NCBI RefSeq assembly: GCF_014203365.1
Contig: NZ_JACHIS010000001.1
Span: forward strand, 186,001 to 250,000
Reading direction: 5' to 3'
DNA length: 64,000 nucleotides
Origin: Actinoalloteichus hymeniacidonis
Lineage (GTDB): Bacteria; Actinomycetota; Actinomycetes; Mycobacteriales; Pseudonocardiaceae
Of this stretch, positions 41,258 through 52,509 are shown piece by piece. A program made the translations under genes and the position numbers. The notes beneath the pieces were generated by a model that was not told the origin of the DNA, made no database searches, and worked only from the letters and a program-made list of their open reading frames with translations. Every line of letters starts with the position of its first letter. The first letter of the stretch is position 1.

Positions 41258-41866
41258 ATGGGTGACAACTCGTACGACTTCCACAGTCACTGGTTGATGC
41301 CCGCCCCCGTCGCCGAGGTCGCGGACACCCTCTTCGACCCCGCAGACCTGCCGAGGTGGTGGCCCTCGGTCTACCTCGACGTGCAGACGTTGCGCCGCAC
41401 CGAGGGCGGCGGCATCGGCTCGTCGTACGAGTTGTTCACCACCGGGTGGCTGCCCTACACCCTGCGCTGGCAACTGCATGTCGAGTCGGTCGGCGAGTAC
41501 GACTGCGCCTTCACCGCAACCGGCGATTTCGTCGGACGCGGGGTGTGGACGTTGACCGAGACGGCCGACGGCCAGACCGAGGTGGACTTCAGCTGGCGTA
41601 TCAAGGCCGACAAGCCGCTGTTACGCAACAGTCCTAGCTGGCTCAAACCGTTCTTCGCGGCCAACCACGACTGGGCGATGCGCAGGGGCGAGGAGAGTCT
41701 CCGGCTCGAACTGCGGCGCAGGGCGGCCCGTCGGGAGGGACATGTCGTGCCCGCGCCGCCCGCTGCCACCCCGACCGCCGCAGCCCTGGCGGCGGGCGGT
41801 CTCGGCGCCCTCGCCGTCGGCCTGGTGGGCGTCGGGCTCGTGCGACACGCCCGTCGTCGCCGCTAG
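41258..41866 (+). CDS. SRPBCC (START-like) protein with C-terminal membrane helix
   Basis: Residues 1-150 form a helix-grip (polyketide cyclase/START) fold that binds a hydrophobic ligand: SHWLMPAPVAEVADTLFDPADLPRWWPSV, then beta strands and a long C-terminal helix (WAMRRGEESLRLELRRR). A Pro/Ala linker leads to one membrane helix (about 175-195) and HARRRR. The anchor is unusual for this fold and suggests lipid handling at the membrane. The gap to DUF3151 is 4 nt, so both are in one operon. Confidence 0.82.
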   Translation: MGDNSYDFHSHWLMPAPVAEVADTLFDPADLPRWWPSVYLDVQTLRRTEGGGIGSSYELFTTGWLPYTLRWQLHVESVGEYDCAFTATGDFVGRGVWTLTETADGQTEVDFSWRIKADKPLLRNSPSWLKPFFAANHDWAMRRGEESLRLELRRRAARREGHVVPAPPAATPTAAALAAGGLGALAVGLVGVGLVRHARRRR

Positions 41867-41893
41867 ACGACCTGCGGGGCTACGCAGGGAGCG

Positions 41894-41899
41894 CACAAT
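41894..41899 (+). promoter_or_regulatory. -10 hexamer of a leaderless FUSC transcript
   Basis: CACAAT ends 6 nt before GTG 41906. Confidence 0.5.
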
Positions 41900-41905
41900 C
41901 GACGC

Positions 41906-43000
41906 GTGAACCGGTTCGCCGAAGAAGCGATGGAGGGTTGGAGCAGGCTGCTGCGCAGCCTCGTTCCGGTGTTCCAGTGCTCCATCGCCGCAGGGGTGGC
42001 CTGGTTCATCGCCTTCCACGTCGTCGGGCACGAACGGCCCTTCTTCGCACCGATCGCCGCGGTGATCAGCCTGGGTGTCTCCTTCGGTGAGCGGCTGCGC
42101 CGGATGGCCGAGTTGGTCATCGGCGTCAGCGTCGGAATCCTCGTCGGCGACCTGCTGATCGCGGTGATCGGTTCGGGCAGCTGGCAGGTCTCCCTGGTCG
42201 TGGTGCTCGCCATGTCCCTGGCCATCCTGCTCAATGGCGGCACGGTGATCGCCATGCAGGCGGGCTCGTCGGCGGTGTTGATCGCGACCCTGCTGCCGCC
42301 GGGAGTCGTCGGCGGCTTCGACCGGTTCATCGACGCGCTGGTGGGCGGTCTGGTGGGCCTGCTGGTGGCGGCCACGTTGCCGGCCGACCCACTGGTCGTG
42401 GTCCACCAGAAGGGGCGGGTGGTACTCGGCGTCCTCGCCGATGCGCTGCGCTCCATCTCGGTGGCGGTGTCCATCAACGATCCGGACCGGGCGGCCGCCG
42501 TGCTGAGCGCCGCCCGCGAATCCCAGGACGCGATCGACGAGTTCGACTCCGCCATGAAGGCAGGCGCCGAGATCGCGAAGATCTCGCCGATCCGCTGGTC
42601 CAGGCGCAAGGCGATCAGCCGGTATCAACGGGCGGCGGAGCGGCTCGACCACGCCCTGCGCAACACCAGGGTGCTGGCGCGACGGGCCGAGGGTGCGCTG
42701 CGCGACGGCGAGCGGGTACCGGAGCGCCTGCCCATCCTGCTCGAACAGCTCGCGGGCGCCGTGGTGCTGCTGCGCGACGAACTCTCCTCCGGTCAGGAGC
42801 CCCTGCAGGCCAGGGCGGCCACCAAGCGCGTCGCGGAGTTGTCGGCCACGGAACTGACCGGGGGCAGCGGCTTCTCGATGCGGGTGGTCGTGGCCCAACT
42901 CCGGTCGATCTGTGTCGACCTACTACAGGCATCGGGGCTCAGCCGAGCCGAATCGGTGGAGGCGCTGCCGCCGTTGCGCAGCGGCCGGGTCGACGAATAG
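41906..43000 (+). CDS. FUSC/aromatic-acid-exporter-family membrane protein
   Basis: The 364-residue protein has six N-terminal membrane helices (about 15-165; HERPFFAPIAAVISLG and SSAVLIATL typical of the family). A long cytoplasmic helical domain follows (170-355), rich in Arg/Glu/Ala. The fold matches half-size FUSC or ArAE exporters, which expel aromatic acids; the substrate here is unknown. GTG 41906 is 6 nt after CACAAT. Confidence 0.83.
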   Translation: MNRFAEEAMEGWSRLLRSLVPVFQCSIAAGVAWFIAFHVVGHERPFFAPIAAVISLGVSFGERLRRMAELVIGVSVGILVGDLLIAVIGSGSWQVSLVVVLAMSLAILLNGGTVIAMQAGSSAVLIATLLPPGVVGGFDRFIDALVGGLVGLLVAATLPADPLVVVHQKGRVVLGVLADALRSISVAVSINDPDRAAAVLSAARESQDAIDEFDSAMKAGAEIAKISPIRWSRRKAISRYQRAAERLDHALRNTRVLARRAEGALRDGERVPERLPILLEQLAGAVVLLRDELSSGQEPLQARAATKRVAELSATELTGGSGFSMRVVVAQLRSICVDLLQASGLSRAESVEALPPLRSGRVDE

Positions 43001-43133
43001 CGGACACTCCGGGCAGTCCCCGTTCGCCGCTGCCGCCGCGACCATCCCGCTACGGTGACGACTGCACGCGGTGACGGCGCCCGCGACCGTGGGTGTCGGA
43101 TACCCGGCCGGTCTCGATGCGAAGGAGACGTCC

Positions 43134-43385
43134 ATGGCGGAACTGTGCAGCAAGATCACGCCCGCTCGCGGTGGTGTGATGACGGACGAGGTCGGCGTCA
43201 TCACCGGAGACCTGGAGCTCTGCACCTCCTGTGACGCCGATGGCGGTGTGCAGGTCTCGGTGCGCTACCAGGGTGCCGGGGAGTGGTACGCGCTCTCCTC
43301 GGCGAACTGCACGCTGCACGACGCTCGCGACCACGAGGCGGTGCATCAGGCCCTGGTCGGGGTGCTGCATCGGCCGGAGGGCTGA
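43134..43385 (+). CDS. small conserved-looking protein, 83 residues
   Basis: The product begins MAELCSKITPARGG and has a beta-rich middle (GDLELCTSCDADGGVQVSVRYQGAG) ending in a helix with DHEAVHQALVGVL. Three of its four cysteines lie in CSK...LCTSC, which might bind a metal, though spacing is not a known motif. AAGGAGA lies 7 nt before ATG 43134. Function unknown. Confidence 0.7.
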   Translation: MAELCSKITPARGGVMTDEVGVITGDLELCTSCDADGGVQVSVRYQGAGEWYALSSANCTLHDARDHEAVHQALVGVLHRPEG

Positions 43386-43424
43386 GGGGCGCCCGTAGGT
43401 CGCTTCCGAGGTATGAGCGCTGAC

Positions 43425-43484
43425 CGGGCGGCCCGGCGATCCAGCGGGCGAGGCACTGCTCATCCGCCGATCCCGGGCCGCCCG
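43425..43484. terminator. bidirectional hairpin between convergent genes
   Basis: Perfect 12-bp arms CGGGCGGCCCGG (43425-43436) and 43473-43484 enclose 36 nt. It separates the 83-residue protein gene from the HNH nuclease gene. Confidence 0.7.
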
Positions 43485-43494
43485 AATCACTCGA

Positions 43495-44139
43495 TCAGCA
43501 GGTGTCCAGCAGGCGGGTGAGCGCCGAACGCTCGCTGGAGGTCACGGTCAGGTCCCAGGCGGACTTGCTGCCGATCCAGATCCGGGCGTACGTGCAGTGG
43601 TACGCGGTGCGCGGCGGAACCCACTCGTCCGGGGTCTGGTCGCCCTTGGAGCTGTTCACCGAGCCGGTGACCGCGATCAGCTGCGGGTTGGTCAGGTCGT
43701 TGGCGAAGGCCTCCCGGCGGGCGGCGGTCCAGGAACGGGCGCCGGAGCGCCACGCGGCCGCCAGCGGCACGACGTGATCGATGCTGATCTCCGAGGGGAC
43801 CGTTCTGGTCTGCCCGTCGAACTCGCTGTACCAGCTACCGGAGGTGGGGTAGCAGTCGTTGCCGACCTGCACGTTGTCGCCGTCGCGGCGCAGCACCATC
43901 TCGCGGGCATTGCAGTTGCCCTCGACTGCACTCCAATGCGGGAAGAGATCGCGGCTGTAGCCGTCCATCGAACCCTCGGGAGCGACGGTCAGTGCCGCGA
44001 GTTGACTCCGGGCGGCCGACTCGGACGGAATCCCGGGCGGGGCCGCCGAAGCAGGTCCCTGGAGGGTGATCGACAGCAACGCGGTGAGAACGGCCACCAC
44101 GCCGAACCGACGTAATCGGGCAGAACGACGAGAGGTCAT
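43495..44139 (-). CDS. secreted HNH-family nuclease (DUF1524-like)
   Basis: The 214-residue protein has a signal peptide (about 1-33, ending PASAA). The exported nuclease domain shows NCNAREMVL, the His-metal motif IDHVVPLAAAWRSGA, the Asn of FANDLTNPQLIAVTGSVNSSKGDQ in part, and CTYARIWIGSKSAWDLT. This family is common and secreted in actinomycetes, where it cuts extracellular DNA for nutrients or competition. Four cysteines suit an exported enzyme. No immunity gene is adjacent. AGGAG lies 8 nt before ATG 44139. Confidence 0.9.
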   Translation of the reverse strand: MTSRRSARLRRFGVVAVLTALLSITLQGPASAAPPGIPSESAARSQLAALTVAPEGSMDGYSRDLFPHWSAVEGNCNAREMVLRRDGDNVQVGNDCYPTSGSWYSEFDGQTRTVPSEISIDHVVPLAAAWRSGARSWTAARREAFANDLTNPQLIAVTGSVNSSKGDQTPDEWVPPRTAYHCTYARIWIGSKSAWDLTVTSSERSALTRLLDTC

Positions 44140-44220
44140 CGCAGAGCTCCTGTCCACTGTGAAGTGACGGTTTCGTCAACCGTTACTTGTCCACCGTGAT
44201 CTGGCAATACCCGTGAATGA

Positions 44221-46344
<2,124 letters not shown>

Positions 46345-46358
46345 GCTCACGCGGTTGT

Positions 46359-46396
46359 GCCCGACGATCGGTGCCTTCGGGTGCCGGTCGTCGGGC
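46359..46396. terminator. bidirectional terminator between purA and the antiporter
   Basis: GCCCGACGA (46359-46367) and TCGTCGGGC (46388-46396) are perfect inverted repeats between two convergent genes, with a partly paired 20-nt loop containing TTCG. Confidence 0.75.
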
Positions 46397-46403
46397 CGCG
46401 TGA

Positions 46404-48032
46404 TCAGCGGTTGCGCCAGGAGCGGGTCAGGGCGGCCTCTTCGAGGTCCAGTTCGTGCAGGACCAGCCGGAGCACCTCCTCGTCGATGCGGCCGGTGTCG
46501 CGTTGATTGATCAGCGCGGTGCGCTGCGCGTCGATGAGCTCTCGGTACAGCCGAGTGAAGCGGCGTTGGGTGCCCTCCTGGCGCTCGGCCTCGCTCTGCC
46601 CCACCTGTCGGATCGCGGCATCACCGGACAATCGGATGCTGCTGCGCAGTCTGCGGGCGACCTTCTCCGATTCGGCCTCGCTGCTGAAGTGCTCCTTGGC
46701 CAGCAGCACATCCAGCCGTTGCAAGGCCGCCGCCATCGCGGCCCGGCGTGCCTCGACCTCCGCCTGCGCGTCGCGCTCGGCCTCCCGGGGATCGTCGAGC
46801 CCGAATCTGTGGATCAACCACGGCAGCGTGAGTCCCTGGATGAGCAGGGTGCCGACGACGATCGCGAACGCGGTGAGCTGGATGGACTCCCTGGCGGGGA
46901 ACGGACTGCCATCGAGCAGCGTCAGCGGTACCGCCCCGGCCGCAGCCAGGGTCACCACCCCGCGCATCCCGGTCCAGGACAACACCGCGACATAGCGCCA
47001 GGGCGGTCGATGCTCCCGTCCGATGGGCCCGAGCAGCCGGGATACGCCGGGAAGATACGTGGTGCCGAACAACCACAGGATGCGGATGACGATCACCGCG
47101 ACGAGCAGCAGGCCAGCCGCGCCGAGCAGCTGAAGCAGATCGCGGCCCTCGTCGCGGGCGTCGTCGATGACCGTGCGCAGCGTCAGCCCGATCAACGCGA
47201 AGACCAGGCTCTCCAGCAGTAGGTTCACCGACCGCCAGATGGTCTGCACCTCAAGCCGTTCGAAGGCGCCGAGTTTGGGCGAGTGATGCCCGATATGCAG
47301 CCCGGCCGCCACCACCGCCAGCACACCGGAACCGTGTAGTTCCTCGGCCAGCAGATACGCGGCGAAGGGCAGCACCAGACTCATCACGGTGCCGACCTGA
47401 CCGCCCATCTCGTGCTCGGACATCCGCTGCCAGGTCACGCGCACGATCCAGGCAAGGAGGAGGCCGACGAGGACGCCGATCACGACGGCCTCCACGAAGA
47501 CCAGCAGACTCTGCGAGGCCGAGGTCGCCGCCCCCAGCGCGGTGGCCATGGCCACCCGGTAGATGGTCAGTGCGACGGCGTCGTTGATCAGGCTCTCGCC
47601 GGTGACGATCGTCATGAGCCTGCGGGGCAGATGCAGCCTGCGGCCGACGGCTGCCGCGGTCACCGCATCCGGTGGCGCCACGACCGCGCCGAGCACCAGG
47701 GCCGCGGCCAGCGGAAGATCCTGGATGAACAGGTCGGCGAGCAGGCCGATGCTCACGGCCGTCACCAGGACTAGGACCACGCCGAGCTGCATGATCGGCC
47801 GGAAGCTGCTCTTGAGACCAACCAGCGAGGAATCCAATGCCGCGGTGAACAACAGCGGCGGCAGGACCACGGACAACAGCAGGTCCGGATTGATGGTGAA
47901 CTCGGAAAGACCGGGGATCAACGAGACGAGCAGACCCACCGCCACCAGCAGCAGCGGAGCCAACAGGTCGTTCTTCCTCGCGATGGCGGTCACTAGGAGA
48001 GCGCCGAAGAGCACCACCAGCAACTGGCCCAC
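46404..48032 (-). CDS. Na+/H+ antiporter, CPA1 family
   Basis: The 542-residue protein has about 12 membrane helices with the CPA1 core: PPDAVTAAAVG (TM5-like, carrying the ion-binding Asp), GESLINDAVALTIY (TM6), and WTGMRGVVTLAAAGAVP (TM11-like). The C-terminal 130 residues are charged and helical, probably a cytoplasmic regulatory tail. It exports Na+ (or K+) in exchange for protons, for pH and salt balance. GTG 48032 follows a G-rich stretch. Confidence 0.92.
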   Translation of the reverse strand: MGQLLVVLFGALLVTAIARKNDLLAPLLLVAVGLLVSLIPGLSEFTINPDLLLSVVLPPLLFTAALDSSLVGLKSSFRPIMQLGVVLVLVTAVSIGLLADLFIQDLPLAAALVLGAVVAPPDAVTAAAVGRRLHLPRRLMTIVTGESLINDAVALTIYRVAMATALGAATSASQSLLVFVEAVVIGVLVGLLLAWIVRVTWQRMSEHEMGGQVGTVMSLVLPFAAYLLAEELHGSGVLAVVAAGLHIGHHSPKLGAFERLEVQTIWRSVNLLLESLVFALIGLTLRTVIDDARDEGRDLLQLLGAAGLLLVAVIVIRILWLFGTTYLPGVSRLLGPIGREHRPPWRYVAVLSWTGMRGVVTLAAAGAVPLTLLDGSPFPARESIQLTAFAIVVGTLLIQGLTLPWLIHRFGLDDPREAERDAQAEVEARRAAMAAALQRLDVLLAKEHFSSEAESEKVARRLRSSIRLSGDAAIRQVGQSEAERQEGTQRRFTRLYRELIDAQRTALINQRDTGRIDEEVLRLVLHELDLEEAALTRSWRNR

Positions 48033-48171
48033 GGGCGCCCCACCCCCGGTCTTTCGCGTTCTCCCCGGTGCCGTGACGCGTTTGACCGTAATCGGCTTTT
48101 CCGTCCGCCGCCGGGTGGCTATCGGAGTCCCCCGTTGGAGGGGTCGCAGGTCGCGTTGCCCGCTACGGAAC

Positions 48172-48177
48172 TACGCT
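48172..48177 (+). promoter_or_regulatory. -10 hexamer of a leaderless purD transcript
   Basis: TACGCT ends 7 nt before GTG 48185. Confidence 0.5.
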
Positions 48178-48184
48178 GCTGCGC

Positions 48185-49456
48185 GTGCGAATCCTGGTAA
48201 TCGGGTCGGGTGCCCGGGAACATGCGATCCTGCTGGCCTTGTCACAGGACCCCGCCGTCACGGCGTTGGCCGTCTCCCCGGGCAACGCGGGTATAGCCGC
48301 GTTGGCCGAGACGCTGGGCATCGACGCGACGGACACGGCGGCCACCGTGGCAGCGGCGAGCAGTTGGGGTGCCGACCTCGTGGTGGTCGGACCGGAGATA
48401 CCGCTGGTGGCGGGCTTGGGCGATGCGCTGCGGAGCGCGGGCATCCCCTGTTTCGGACCGACGAAGGCTGCGGCGGCCATCGAGGGCTCCAAGGCGTTCG
48501 CCAAGGACGTCATGGCGGCGGCGAAGGTGCCCACCGCGCACAGCGAGGTGATCGACAACCCCGCCCACTTGGACGCGGCGCTGAGCCGATTCGGCCCGAC
48601 CTGGGTGGTCAAGGACGACGGGTTGGCCGCAGGTAAGGGCGTCGTGGTCACCACCGACGCCGACGAGGCACGGGCACACGCCCTGACGCTGCTCGACGGC
48701 GGGCATCCCGTGTTGCTGGAGAAGTACCTGGACGGTCCTGAGGCGTCGCTGTTCTGCCTGGTCGACGGGACGACCGTCGTGCCGCTGCTGCCTGCACAGG
48801 ACTTCAAACGGGTCGGGGACAACGACGCAGGCCCCAACACCGGTGGAATGGGTGCCTACGCACCGCTGCCCTGGGCGGACGAGGGCTTGGTCGACCGGGT
48901 GGTCGCCGACGTGGTGGCCCCCACGGTCGAGGAGCTCGCCAGACGGGGCACCCCGTTCTCGGGGCTGTTGTACGCCGGGTTGGCGCTGACGTCGATCGGC
49001 CCGCAGGTAATCGAGTTCAACTGCCGGTTCGGTGATCCCGAGACCCAGGCGGTGCTCGCCCTGCTGCGCACCCCGTTGAGCACGGTCCTCGAGGCGGTCG
49101 CCGGAGGCAAGCTCGCGGAACTGCCCCCCTTGGAGTGGGCTCCCGGCGCCGCGGTCACCGTGGTCATCGCCGCCGACGGATACCCCGGCAGGCCGCGCAC
49201 CGGCGATGTGATCAGCGGCAGCGAGGCCGATGGCGTGCTGCACGCGGGAACCCGACGCCGTGAGGACGGCGCGGTCGTCTCCGCCGGTGGCCGGGTGCTC
49301 TCCGTGGTGGGTACCGGCGCGGATCTCATCGCCGCACGGGACGACGCCTACCGTCGGGTCGCCGGGGTGCACCTCACCGGCTCGCACCATCGACAGGACA
49401 TCGCCGCCGCCGCCGCGCGGGGCGAGATCTCCGATCCGGCGGCCGCTCCCGCCTGA
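48185..49456 (+). CDS. purD: phosphoribosylamine-glycine ligase
   Basis: PurD ligates glycine to phosphoribosylamine with ATP, the second step of purine synthesis. The 423-residue ATP-grasp enzyme shows the N-terminal Rossmann loop [19 protein letters not shown], the ATP-grasp lysines in [36 protein letters not shown], and the metal site [13 protein letters not shown]. The GTG start has no ribosome binding site and lies 7 nt after TACGCT. Confidence 0.96.
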   Translation: MRILVIGSGAREHAILLALSQDPAVTALAVSPGNAGIAALAETLGIDATDTAATVAAASSWGADLVVVGPEIPLVAGLGDALRSAGIPCFGPTKAAAAIEGSKAFAKDVMAAAKVPTAHSEVIDNPAHLDAALSRFGPTWVVKDDGLAAGKGVVVTTDADEARAHALTLLDGGHPVLLEKYLDGPEASLFCLVDGTTVVPLLPAQDFKRVGDNDAGPNTGGMGAYAPLPWADEGLVDRVVADVVAPTVEELARRGTPFSGLLYAGLALTSIGPQVIEFNCRFGDPETQAVLALLRTPLSTVLEAVAGGKLAELPPLEWAPGAAVTVVIAADGYPGRPRTGDVISGSEADGVLHAGTRRREDGAVVSAGGRVLSVVGTGADLIAARDDAYRRVAGVHLTGSHHRQDIAAAAARGEISDPAAAPA

Positions 49457-49571
49457 GCCGAGCGCTGCGGGCGCCGAGTGAACTGGAGTTGTGTGGAATC
49501 GGTGTGGTGGCCGGTGTAGGCCACCTAAGCTGAACGACGGTTAGTCCATCACCAAGACCCCGGGGGGCCGC

Positions 49572-50072
49572 ATGGCCGAGGAAGACGGGCCGCGCCGCGC
49601 GGAGGCCCTGTTCTACGAGAGCCGGAAGTCGGCACCGTGGTTGCAGATCGTGGCCCTGCTCGGTGGTCTGGTCGCGATCGGTTCGGGAATCGCGGCCTAT
49701 CTCACCACCGACGACGGCTTGGGGCCCACGCTGGCGGCCGTGATGACCGGCATCGCCATCATTGCGCTGCTGGTGCCGATGGCCGGAATCGTGCTGGTCG
49801 GCAACGGCAGCGTGGTGGTGCGCCTGCGTCCCATCATCCGACGGACCATCGCAGGGCAGGACATCGTCGGGCTGGATGAGCTCGGCCGGGTGAACTCGAT
49901 GCGCTACGGCGGGACCGGATGGCGCAGGAGCAAGGACGGCCCGGTCCTGATCATGGCGCCCGGTCACGCGGTGCGAATCCGCACATCGACGGGCAAGGCC
50001 CTCACCGTCGTCACCGAGCGCCCCGACGAGCTGATCGACGCGCTGCGCGCCATCCAGAACACGCGGGGCTGA
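49572..50072 (+). CDS. two-helix membrane protein of unknown function
   Basis: The 166-residue protein has two transmembrane helices (about 22-44 and 54-80), then a cytoplasmic beta-rich domain with GRVNSMRYGGTGWRRSKDGPVLIMAPGHAVRIRTS in part and a final helix (DELIDALRAIQ). The latter part resembles a PH-like fold as in bacterial membrane proteins of the bPH type; this is an inference from pattern only. GGGGGG precedes ATG 49572 by 5 nt. Confidence 0.72.
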   Translation: MAEEDGPRRAEALFYESRKSAPWLQIVALLGGLVAIGSGIAAYLTTDDGLGPTLAAVMTGIAIIALLVPMAGIVLVGNGSVVVRLRPIIRRTIAGQDIVGLDELGRVNSMRYGGTGWRRSKDGPVLIMAPGHAVRIRTSTGKALTVVTERPDELIDALRAIQNTRG

Positions 50073-50141
50073 GCCCGCGCCGACCCACGCCGCCTCGGTT
50101 CCGGAGGCCGCCGCAGCCTCGGATGCCGCTTCAGCCCCGCG
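50062..50141. terminator. inverted repeat made of two convergent gene ends
   Basis: CGCGGGGCTGA (50062-50072) and its reverse complement (50131-50141) are the final codons and stop codons (Arg-Gly-stop) of the flanking genes. The 58-nt loop is GC-rich. It may end both transcripts. Confidence 0.6.
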
Positions 50142-51309
50142 CGGCCAACCACGGCCCCAGTCTGCGCAGTGCCTCGGCGACATCCTCGGTCGAGCCCGCC
50201 ACCGACATCCGAATGAACCGGCCGCCGTCGATCGGGTCGAAATCGATGCCGGGCACCACGGCGACCCCCGTCTCGGCCAGCAGTTGATCGCAGAAGGACA
50301 TGCTGTCCTCGGTGAGATGCGAGACGTCGGCGTACACGTAGAACGCGCCGTCGGCCGGGGCGACCCTGGTGATGCCGAGTTCGGCTAGTCCGCTGATCAG
50401 CAGGTCGCGGTTGGTGCGATAACGCGCAACCTGGGCATCGGAGGCCGCATAGCTCTCCGGGGTGAACGCGGCCAGCGCCGCATGCTGGGCCAGCGCGGGC
50501 GGGCAGACGGTGAAGTTGCCCGCCAACGCGGCCACCGATTCGCGCAGCTCCTCGGGCACCAGTGCCCAGCCCAGCCGCCAACCCGTCATCGACCAGTACT
50601 TCGAGAAGGAGTTCACCACGACGGAGCGGCGGTCGAACTGCCAGGAGGACGCGGTCTCGGCGCCGTAGGAGATGCCGTGATAGATCTCGTCGCTGATCAG
50701 ACGAACACCGTTGGCGGCGCACCATTCGGACAACTCGCGCAGTTCGGCGCCCGTCACCGTGCTGCCGGTCGGGTTCGCCGGGCTGGCCACGATCAGGCCG
50801 CGCACCGGCTCGTCCAGCGCCGCCAACATCGCAGGTGTCGGCTGGAATCGGGTCTCGGGGCCGGTGGCCAGTTCGACGACCTCGCAGCCGAGGGCGCGCA
50901 GGATGTTGCGGTACGCCGGATAGCCCGGCCGGGCCAGTGCCACCCGGTCGCCCGCCTCGAAACACGACAGGAAGGCCAGCAGGAACGCGCCGGAGGCACC
51001 TGCGGTGACGACGACGTCCTCGGCGGCCACCGCGAGGTCGTAGCGGGTCCGATAGTGGCAGGCGATCGCGGAGCGCAGCTCGTGCGTGCCCAGCTGCTCG
51101 GTGTATCCCAGCGCGCTGCTGTGCATCGCCTCGGCGGCCGCCGCCAGAACGGGGGCCGGTGCCGGGGTGGCGGGCTGACCGGCCACCAGTGAGATCACGT
51201 CGCCGTGCTCCCTGGCACGTCGCGCGGCGGCGGAGACGACGTTCATCACGTAGAACGGCGGAACCTGCGCCCGGGTCGCGACGCGCAGTGGGTCCAGAGC
51301 TGCTGACAT
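50131..51309 (-). CDS. class I/II pyridoxal-phosphate aminotransferase
   Basis: The 392-residue fold-type I enzyme shows LGYTEQLGTHELRSAIA, VTAGASGAFLLAF, ASPANPTGS, DEIYHGI, and the PLP lysine in NSFSKYWSMTGWRLGW with Arg for the substrate carboxylate. It resembles AspC/AlaT-like enzymes, but the amino donor cannot be told. ATG 51309 is 6 nt after TAACCT (leaderless). Confidence 0.9.
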   Translation of the reverse strand: MSAALDPLRVATRAQVPPFYVMNVVSAAARRAREHGDVISLVAGQPATPAPAPVLAAAAEAMHSSALGYTEQLGTHELRSAIACHYRTRYDLAVAAEDVVVTAGASGAFLLAFLSCFEAGDRVALARPGYPAYRNILRALGCEVVELATGPETRFQPTPAMLAALDEPVRGLIVASPANPTGSTVTGAELRELSEWCAANGVRLISDEIYHGISYGAETASSWQFDRRSVVVNSFSKYWSMTGWRLGWALVPEELRESVAALAGNFTVCPPALAQHAALAAFTPESYAASDAQVARYRTNRDLLISGLAELGITRVAPADGAFYVYADVSHLTEDSMSFCDQLLAETGVAVVPGIDFDPIDGGRFIRMSVAGSTEDVAEALRRLGPWLAARG

Positions 51310-51315
51310 GGTGTC

Positions 51316-51321
51316 AGGTTA
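51316..51321 (-). promoter_or_regulatory. -10 hexamer of a leaderless aminotransferase transcript
   Basis: TAACCT on the minus strand ends 6 nt before ATG 51309. Confidence 0.5.
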
Positions 51322-51519
51322 GGGCGATCCGATCGGGGATCGGCGGGCCGGGCAGCCTGCGGTTGATCGGGACACCACGGTGCGAGCGGCTCGATGGTGG
51401 GATGGTCCGGGATGCCCTGAGGTTTCCCTGATGTCCGCTCCGCAACGCCCATTCGGGTTGAAACTCGTGCGAAGCTGGAACAGTGGTGCCTACCGCACCG
51501 TGGAATGGGAGGACTTTTC

Positions 51520-51696
51520 GTGTCGAGTGTGTGGAAGGTCGTCGGAGTACTGCTGGCCGTCTGGCTTGGACTGGCGGTTCTCGGCGCAGTCGTGCGCGGC
51601 CTGTTCTGGCTGGCGATCGTCGCGGGTGTGCTGTTCGCGATCACCGCGGTGGTGGGCGCGATCAAGGGCGGCGGCAAGAACAAGCAGCTCCCCTGA
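51520..51696 (+). CDS. small membrane protein, 58 residues
   Basis: Two hydrophobic segments (about 5-24 and 26-46) are followed by GGGKNKQLP. GGGAGGA lies 6 nt before GTG 51520, which is preferred over ATG 51505 because that ATG precedes the ribosome binding site. It is a small actinobacterial membrane peptide of unknown function, in its own unit. Confidence 0.7.
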   Translation: MSSVWKVVGVLLAVWLGLAVLGAVVRGLFWLAIVAGVLFAITAVVGAIKGGGKNKQLP

Positions 51697-51849
51697 TCGA
51701 CCGAGCCTCGTCGTAGGCGCCGTTCCCGGCTCTCTCGTGGGCGAGGGGCTGGGGGCGATGACGGGCATCCCGAGCGGTGGCGGATCGGCGGTCGTCGACC
51801 GCGTTGATCGCCAAGGCGCTCGGGACGCCCGAGGAAGCCGTGTCGCCGG

Positions 51850-52467
51850 TCAGCCGAGCAGGCCCAGTTCGGTCAGCCGACGTCGGATGCCATCGGCATC
51901 CACCCATGCCTCCGCGTGCAGGCCCGCTTCCCGGGCACCCGCGACGTTGACGGCACGGTCGTCGAGGAACAGGCAATGGCCCGGTTCGGTGCCCAACCGC
52001 TCGACCAACTCCCGCCAGATCTGCGGATCCGGCTTGGCTATGCCCAGGTCGCCGGAGAAGGTCAGGCTACGAAAATGACTGGTCCACGGCTCGCGCTCGG
52101 CTGCCCGGCCGAAAGCAATCGGTGCGTTGGACAACAAGGCCAGCCGCACGCCCCGTTCGTCCAGTTCGGCGAGCAACGCCACGGTCGCGGGGTCGGTGTG
52201 CAACCAGCCGGCGACGTCGATCTTGGTCAGCGTGGCTGCGGTGTCCTCGTTCACCGGGAGGTCCAATCGGGCGCCCACGGCCCGCCAGTAGTCGAGATCC
52301 GCGCAGCCGCGATCGTAGGCATCCCGTTCCGCCCAATACGCCGCCTCGAACACCGAGGCATCCGCACCCACCGTGGCAGCGAGATCGGGCAACGCCGAGG
52401 TACGGCGGCTGATGACCTCGCCATAGTCGAAGACCACCCAGTGGATGTCCGGTGTTGAGCTCGACAT
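51850..52467 (-). CDS. HAD-superfamily hydrolase
   Basis: The 205-residue protein has HAD motif I as VVFDYGEVIS (nucleophile Asp; the usual second Asp is Gly), motif II in LALLSNAP, Lys in LGIAKPDPQIW (motif III) and motif IV LFLDDRAVNVAGAREAGL. The second-Asp change is typical of the epoxide-hydrolase-like HAD subgroup, whose substrates are often unclear. GGGAGG lies 5 nt before ATG 52467. The threonine-aldolase gene is 42 bp upstream in the same direction. Confidence 0.88.
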   Translation of the reverse strand: MSSSTPDIHWVVFDYGEVISRRTSALPDLAATVGADASVFEAAYWAERDAYDRGCADLDYWRAVGARLDLPVNEDTAATLTKIDVAGWLHTDPATVALLAELDERGVRLALLSNAPIAFGRAAEREPWTSHFRSLTFSGDLGIAKPDPQIWRELVERLGTEPGHCLFLDDRAVNVAGAREAGLHAEAWVDADGIRRRLTELGLLG

Positions 52468-52509
52468 GGTGCCTCCCGATGGTTCGGCCAACTCGGATGG
52501 ATCGAGGAG

